DNA of 64,000 nucleotides. Origin: Streptomyces altiplanensis. GTDB lineage: Bacteria > Actinomycetota > Actinomycetes > Streptomycetales > Streptomycetaceae. This document shows positions 61,385-64,000 of this stretch, piece by piece. Position numbers and translations under genes: made by a program. Every line of letters begins with the position of its first letter. The stretch's first letter is position 1. Location of the stretch: contig RHMC01000001.1 of assembly GCA_003719395.1 (NCBI GenBank), positions 109,496-173,495 on the forward strand. The letters run 5' to 3'. The notes below the pieces were generated by a model. It worked only from the letters and a program-made list of their open reading frames with translations, was not told where the DNA came from and searched no databases.

Positions 61385-62349
61385 CGGGCGTTCTCCTCGC
61401 GTGTACGCCGGGACAGCCGCAGCTGCACCAGGGAGACGATCAGGATCAGGGCGAAGAAGATGTACGAGACGGCGGACGCGTAGCCGATCCGGTAGCCGGT
61501 GAATCCGGCCTGGTAGACGTACTGGAGGATCGGCCGGGTCGAGTCGTCGGGGCCCCCGCCGGTCATGATGTAGACCTGGTCGAAGATCTTCAGGGAGGCG
61601 AGCACCTGGAGGACGACGACCACGCCCGTGGTGCGGCTCAGCAGGGGCAGGGTGATGTGGCGCAGGCGGTGCCACGCCCCGGCGCCGTCGAGTTCGGCGG
61701 CCTCGTAGAGGTGCTGCGGGATGGCCTGGAGCGCGGCGAGGTAGAGCAGGAAGTTGAAGCCGACGGTCCACCACACGGTGGTGAGGACGATGGAGAGCAT
61801 CGCGTAGCGCTCGTCGGTGAGCCAGCCGATCCCCGGGTTCAGCCCGACGGCGGCGAGTGCCTGGTCGGCGAAACCGAAGTCGGACGGGAAGATCACCCAG
61901 AGGAAGAGCAGGCCGACGACTCCGGAGGGCAGCAGGAACGGCGCGAACCAGCTGAGCCGCCACAGCCACTGGACGATCCGGAGGTGGTGGGAGAGCAGGG
62001 CGAGGACCAGTCCGGTGACGACCAGGGGCACGGTGGACAAGACCGTGAACCAGACGGTGTTCCAGAGGGAGGACCAGACGTTCGGGTCCTGGAGGGCTTC
62101 GGCGTAGTTGTCGAAGCCGACGAACTCGCCGCCCGTACCGGCGATGTTGTCGCTGCTCATGCTCATGCCGATGCCGGAGAGCAGCGGCCACACCAGGAAG
62201 AGGCCGTAGAAGAGGAGGAAGGGCGCGACGAAGACGAGCCCGTGCTCGCTCCAGTGGCGGCGTACGGTCATGGGCCTGGTGGCGGGCTCCGCCGCGGGGG
62301 TCCGCGCTCCGGCGGCCGGCGGCACGGTGGCCGGGTGGGTCACGCTCAT
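61381..62349 (-). CDS. Sugar ABC transporter permease (CUT1, MalF type)
   Basis: 322 residues, intact. LVFVAPFLLFYGLFLVWPLL, FTVLSTVPLVVTGLVLALLS, YEAAELDGAGAWHRLRHITL and the end LRLSRRTREENAR. ATG 62349 overlaps the stop of the binding-protein gene (ATGA at 62346-62349). Confidence 0.88.
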   Translation of the reverse strand: MSVTHPATVPPAAGARTPAAEPATRPMTVRRHWSEHGLVFVAPFLLFYGLFLVWPLLSGIGMSMSSDNIAGTGGEFVGFDNYAEALQDPNVWSSLWNTVWFTVLSTVPLVVTGLVLALLSHHLRIVQWLWRLSWFAPFLLPSGVVGLLFLWVIFPSDFGFADQALAAVGLNPGIGWLTDERYAMLSIVLTTVWWTVGFNFLLYLAALQAIPQHLYEAAELDGAGAWHRLRHITLPLLSRTTGVVVVLQVLASLKIFDQVYIMTGGGPDDSTRPILQYVYQAGFTGYRIGYASAVSYIFFALILIVSLVQLRLSRRTREENAR

Positions 62350-63683
62350 GCCGCACCTCCGAAGGGGTTGGGGGTCTCCAGCAGGGTGCGGATCCTGGCC
62401 TTGGCCTCGGTCAGGGCGTTCTCGGGCGTACGTGATCCGGTGAGGACACCGGAGAAGACGGCGCCGAGTTCGATCCACATCATGGAGGCCGAGCCGGCGA
62501 ACCAGGCGGGCTCGTCGAGTGCCACGTCGTCCACCACCGACCGGTAGGCGGACTGCGGGGTGAGCTTCAGGTAGTCCGGTTTCTCCAGGGTCGGCAGGTA
62601 GGCGGGTACGTGGCCGCCCTTGGCCCACTCGACGGTGTTCTTGAGCATCCAGGCGACGAAGGCGTGCGCCGCCTCGTTGGTCTTTCCACCGCGCCCCTTC
62701 TGGTGCGGCAGGACGAAGGCGTGGCAGTCGGCCTGGGCGGTGGGGCGGCCGAAGAGGTTCGGTACGCGGGTCATCGAGAACGGCAGCTTGGTGGTGAGGA
62801 AGGAGCTGATCTCCCATTCGCCGTTGAGGTAGAAGCCGGTCTTCGCGTTGTTGAAGACGCCGATGGCGCCCGTGTAGTCGACCCGGCGGACGGCGAGGCC
62901 CTCCTCGACGAGCATGCGCATGTACTTCAGCGCGGTCAGCGCCTTGGCGTCGTCGACGGCGAGGGACTTCCCGTCGGGCGACAGCATGGTGCCGCCCAGC
63001 TGGGAGTAGAAGGTGGAGAAGAGCCGCCAGGGGCCGATGCAGTCGGCACCGAGCGTCTCGGTGACCAGGGCCGGCTGCCCGGTGACCTTCTTGACGGCGC
63101 GCAGCGCGGCGGTGAACTGTTCGGCACCCTCGATGGGCCGGAGGGTCTTGTCGGCGGCGAGCAGTCCGGCCTTCTCGCAGACCTCGGTGTTGTAGAAGAG
63201 CACCATGGGGTGGGTGTCGAGCGGGATCGCGTACTGCTTGCCGTCGACCGCGCCGCGCCGCCAGATGTCTTCGGGGAAGTCGTCCGCGTGGACGCCGTGC
63301 TCGGCCAGCAGGCCGAGGTCGAAGGGGTCGAGCAGTTTGCCGGGCCCGAAGCCGGCCAGGCGGGCGAGGTGGAGCGCGGCGACTTCGGGGGCCCGGCCGC
63401 CCGCGCCCGCCATGCCGAGTTTGGTGTAGTAGGGGGCGCCCCACTGGAGGGTGGCGGATTCCAGGGCGATGTCCGGGTGCTCGGCCCGGAAGGCGTCGAG
63501 CATCACCTGCATGTTGACGCCGTCGCCGCCGCCGAAGAGGTGCCAGTAGCGGAGCCTGGTCTTCCCGTCGGCGACTGCCTGTGGCGCGGCGCATCCTGCC
63601 GCGCCGGCCGCGAGAGTGCCGGCTGCGGCCAGCCCGCCTATCCCGGCAAGCACATTCCTGCGGCTCAGGAAAGGTCGTGCCAT
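62346..63683 (-). CDS. Sugar ABC transporter binding lipoprotein (Tat type)
   Basis: 445 residues, intact. Twin arginine SRRNVLAGIGGLAAAGTLAA with lipobox GAAGC, then LRYWHLFGGGDGVNMQVMLD, MLDAFRAEHPDIALESATL and TGFYLNGEWEISSFLTTKLP. Opens the arabino-oligosaccharide import operon. ATG 63683 chosen; GTG 63689 is an alternative. Palindromic sites at 63697 and 63716 sit directly upstream, so its promoter is likely controlled there. Confidence 0.87.
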   Translation of the reverse strand: MARPFLSRRNVLAGIGGLAAAGTLAAGAAGCAAPQAVADGKTRLRYWHLFGGGDGVNMQVMLDAFRAEHPDIALESATLQWGAPYYTKLGMAGAGGRAPEVAALHLARLAGFGPGKLLDPFDLGLLAEHGVHADDFPEDIWRRGAVDGKQYAIPLDTHPMVLFYNTEVCEKAGLLAADKTLRPIEGAEQFTAALRAVKKVTGQPALVTETLGADCIGPWRLFSTFYSQLGGTMLSPDGKSLAVDDAKALTALKYMRMLVEEGLAVRRVDYTGAIGVFNNAKTGFYLNGEWEISSFLTTKLPFSMTRVPNLFGRPTAQADCHAFVLPHQKGRGGKTNEAAHAFVAWMLKNTVEWAKGGHVPAYLPTLEKPDYLKLTPQSAYRSVVDDVALDEPAWFAGSASMMWIELGAVFSGVLTGSRTPENALTEAKARIRTLLETPNPFGGAA

Positions 63684-63696
63684 CCCCACCCCTAGT

Positions 63697-63731
63697 GTTC
63701 GATATTTCGAATGGTGCTCGTAACTTCGAAC
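63697..63731. promoter_or_regulatory. Two tandem GTTCG-N6-CGAAC operators
   Basis: GTTCGATATTTCGAAT (63697-63712) and GCTCGTAACTTCGAAC (63716-63731), centres 19 bp apart, about two helical turns. Each has one arm mismatch. They lie 14-48 bp upstream of the binding-protein start. Confidence 0.7.
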
Positions 63732-63783
63732 GGGACCGTAGATTCAAACACCACGCACGTCAATGGAGTCGCACGGATTTTCT

Positions 63784-64000
63784 TCAAATCTCCGGACGTC
63801 GTTCGAAGTTACGAACAAGCGGCTGCGATGTCCGCGGTGCGGGGCGCGCCGGAGACGACGTACTGGCGCGGGTGGGCTTATGGGCCGGAGATCTTGGCTC
63901 CTCTGTGGCGGGCAGGTCGGCGGTCCGGATCACCAACTCCCGTACGGGCAGGGGAAAGGAGGGGCGGGCGCGGGCCCGGACCGGGGGGATTCCCTCCGCG
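63784..64000 (-). CDS. C-terminal end of a probable LacI-family regulator (cut by window edge)
   Basis: The minus frame entering from the right edge reads AEGIPPVRARARPSFPLPVR, ELVIRTADLPATEEPR, the usual end of LacI-family sugar regulators (LPVRELVIR). The frame stays open to TGA 63784, but codons after about 63915 look less typical, so the real stop may be earlier. It would be the regulator of the GH51/importer operon that follows on the same strand. Partial. Confidence 0.5.
   Translation of the reverse strand, partial: AEGIPPVRARARPSFPLPVRELVIRTADLPATEEPRSPAHKPTRASTSSPARPAPRTSQPLVRNFERRPEI
63801..63816. promoter_or_regulatory. Third upstream GTTCG-N6-CGAAC operator
   Basis: GTTCGAAGTTACGAAC, perfect 5-bp arms; its reverse complement matches the 63716 site with one mismatch. 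118 bp upstream of the binding-protein start, suitable for DNA looping. Confidence 0.65.

Noticed and set aside
63697..63816. Palindromes as LexA (SOS) boxes
   Set aside because: Actinobacterial LexA sites read CGAAC first and GTTCG second with a 4-bp spacer; here the order is GTTCG-N6-CGAAC.

Overview
This window is chromosomal DNA of very high GC content with almost exclusively G/C third codon positions, GTG starts and many 1-4 base start/stop overlaps. Together with WhiJ/DUF397 pairs, an RsbW-like ATPase, a LAL-type ATPase and Tat-exported glycanases, this points to a Streptomyces or a close relative. No rRNA, tRNA, CRISPR array, transposase or phage gene was seen.

Left part (1-33 kb), mixed chromosomal genes: an endonuclease III-like protein with DUF3140 and YchJ-type neighbours; a NACHT NTPase; a polar amino-acid ABC importer; a GlxA-like regulator divergent from a cupin; an MHS transporter coupled to anhydroMurNAc kinase (anmK); a membrane protein joining a P-loop-like cytoplasmic part to an extracellular type-1 periplasmic-binding fold; a xylose unit (ROK repressor, xylA, divergent xylB); a methyltransferase/DUF397/XRE/HATPase developmental-type cluster; an SGNH hydrolase; a haloacetate-dehalogenase-like hydrolase; a second MHS transporter; a LAL-type ATPase without an HTH; an aromatic-acid MFS carrier; a cysteine-dioxygenase-like cupin; and a LysR regulator.

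Right part (33.4-64 kb), one large plant cell-wall locus aimed at pectin, rhamnogalacturonan I and arabinan. Leftward operon: solute-binding protein, two permeases, DUF624 protein, PL26-like exo-rhamnogalacturonan lyase, with a LacI regulator beyond it. In the centre are two divergent exported GH43 enzymes. Rightward operon: GntR regulator, DHDPS-family and IlvD/Edd enzymes, two permeases, Gfo/Idh oxidoreductase, DUF6807, GH43, binding protein, SGNH acetylesterase, PL1 pectate lyase, PL1-CE8 fusion. Leftward at the right end: LacI tail, binding protein, two permeases, GH51 arabinofuranosidase. None of the three importers has its own ATPase, which fits use of a shared MsiK-type ATPase. Two operator families (AAGCGCTT cores and GTTCG-N6-CGAAC) link these units.

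Quality note: about thirty otherwise good genes carry one or more +1/-1 shifts with both halves clearly coding. I treat these mainly as base-call errors and give whole-gene coordinates, naming each shift.
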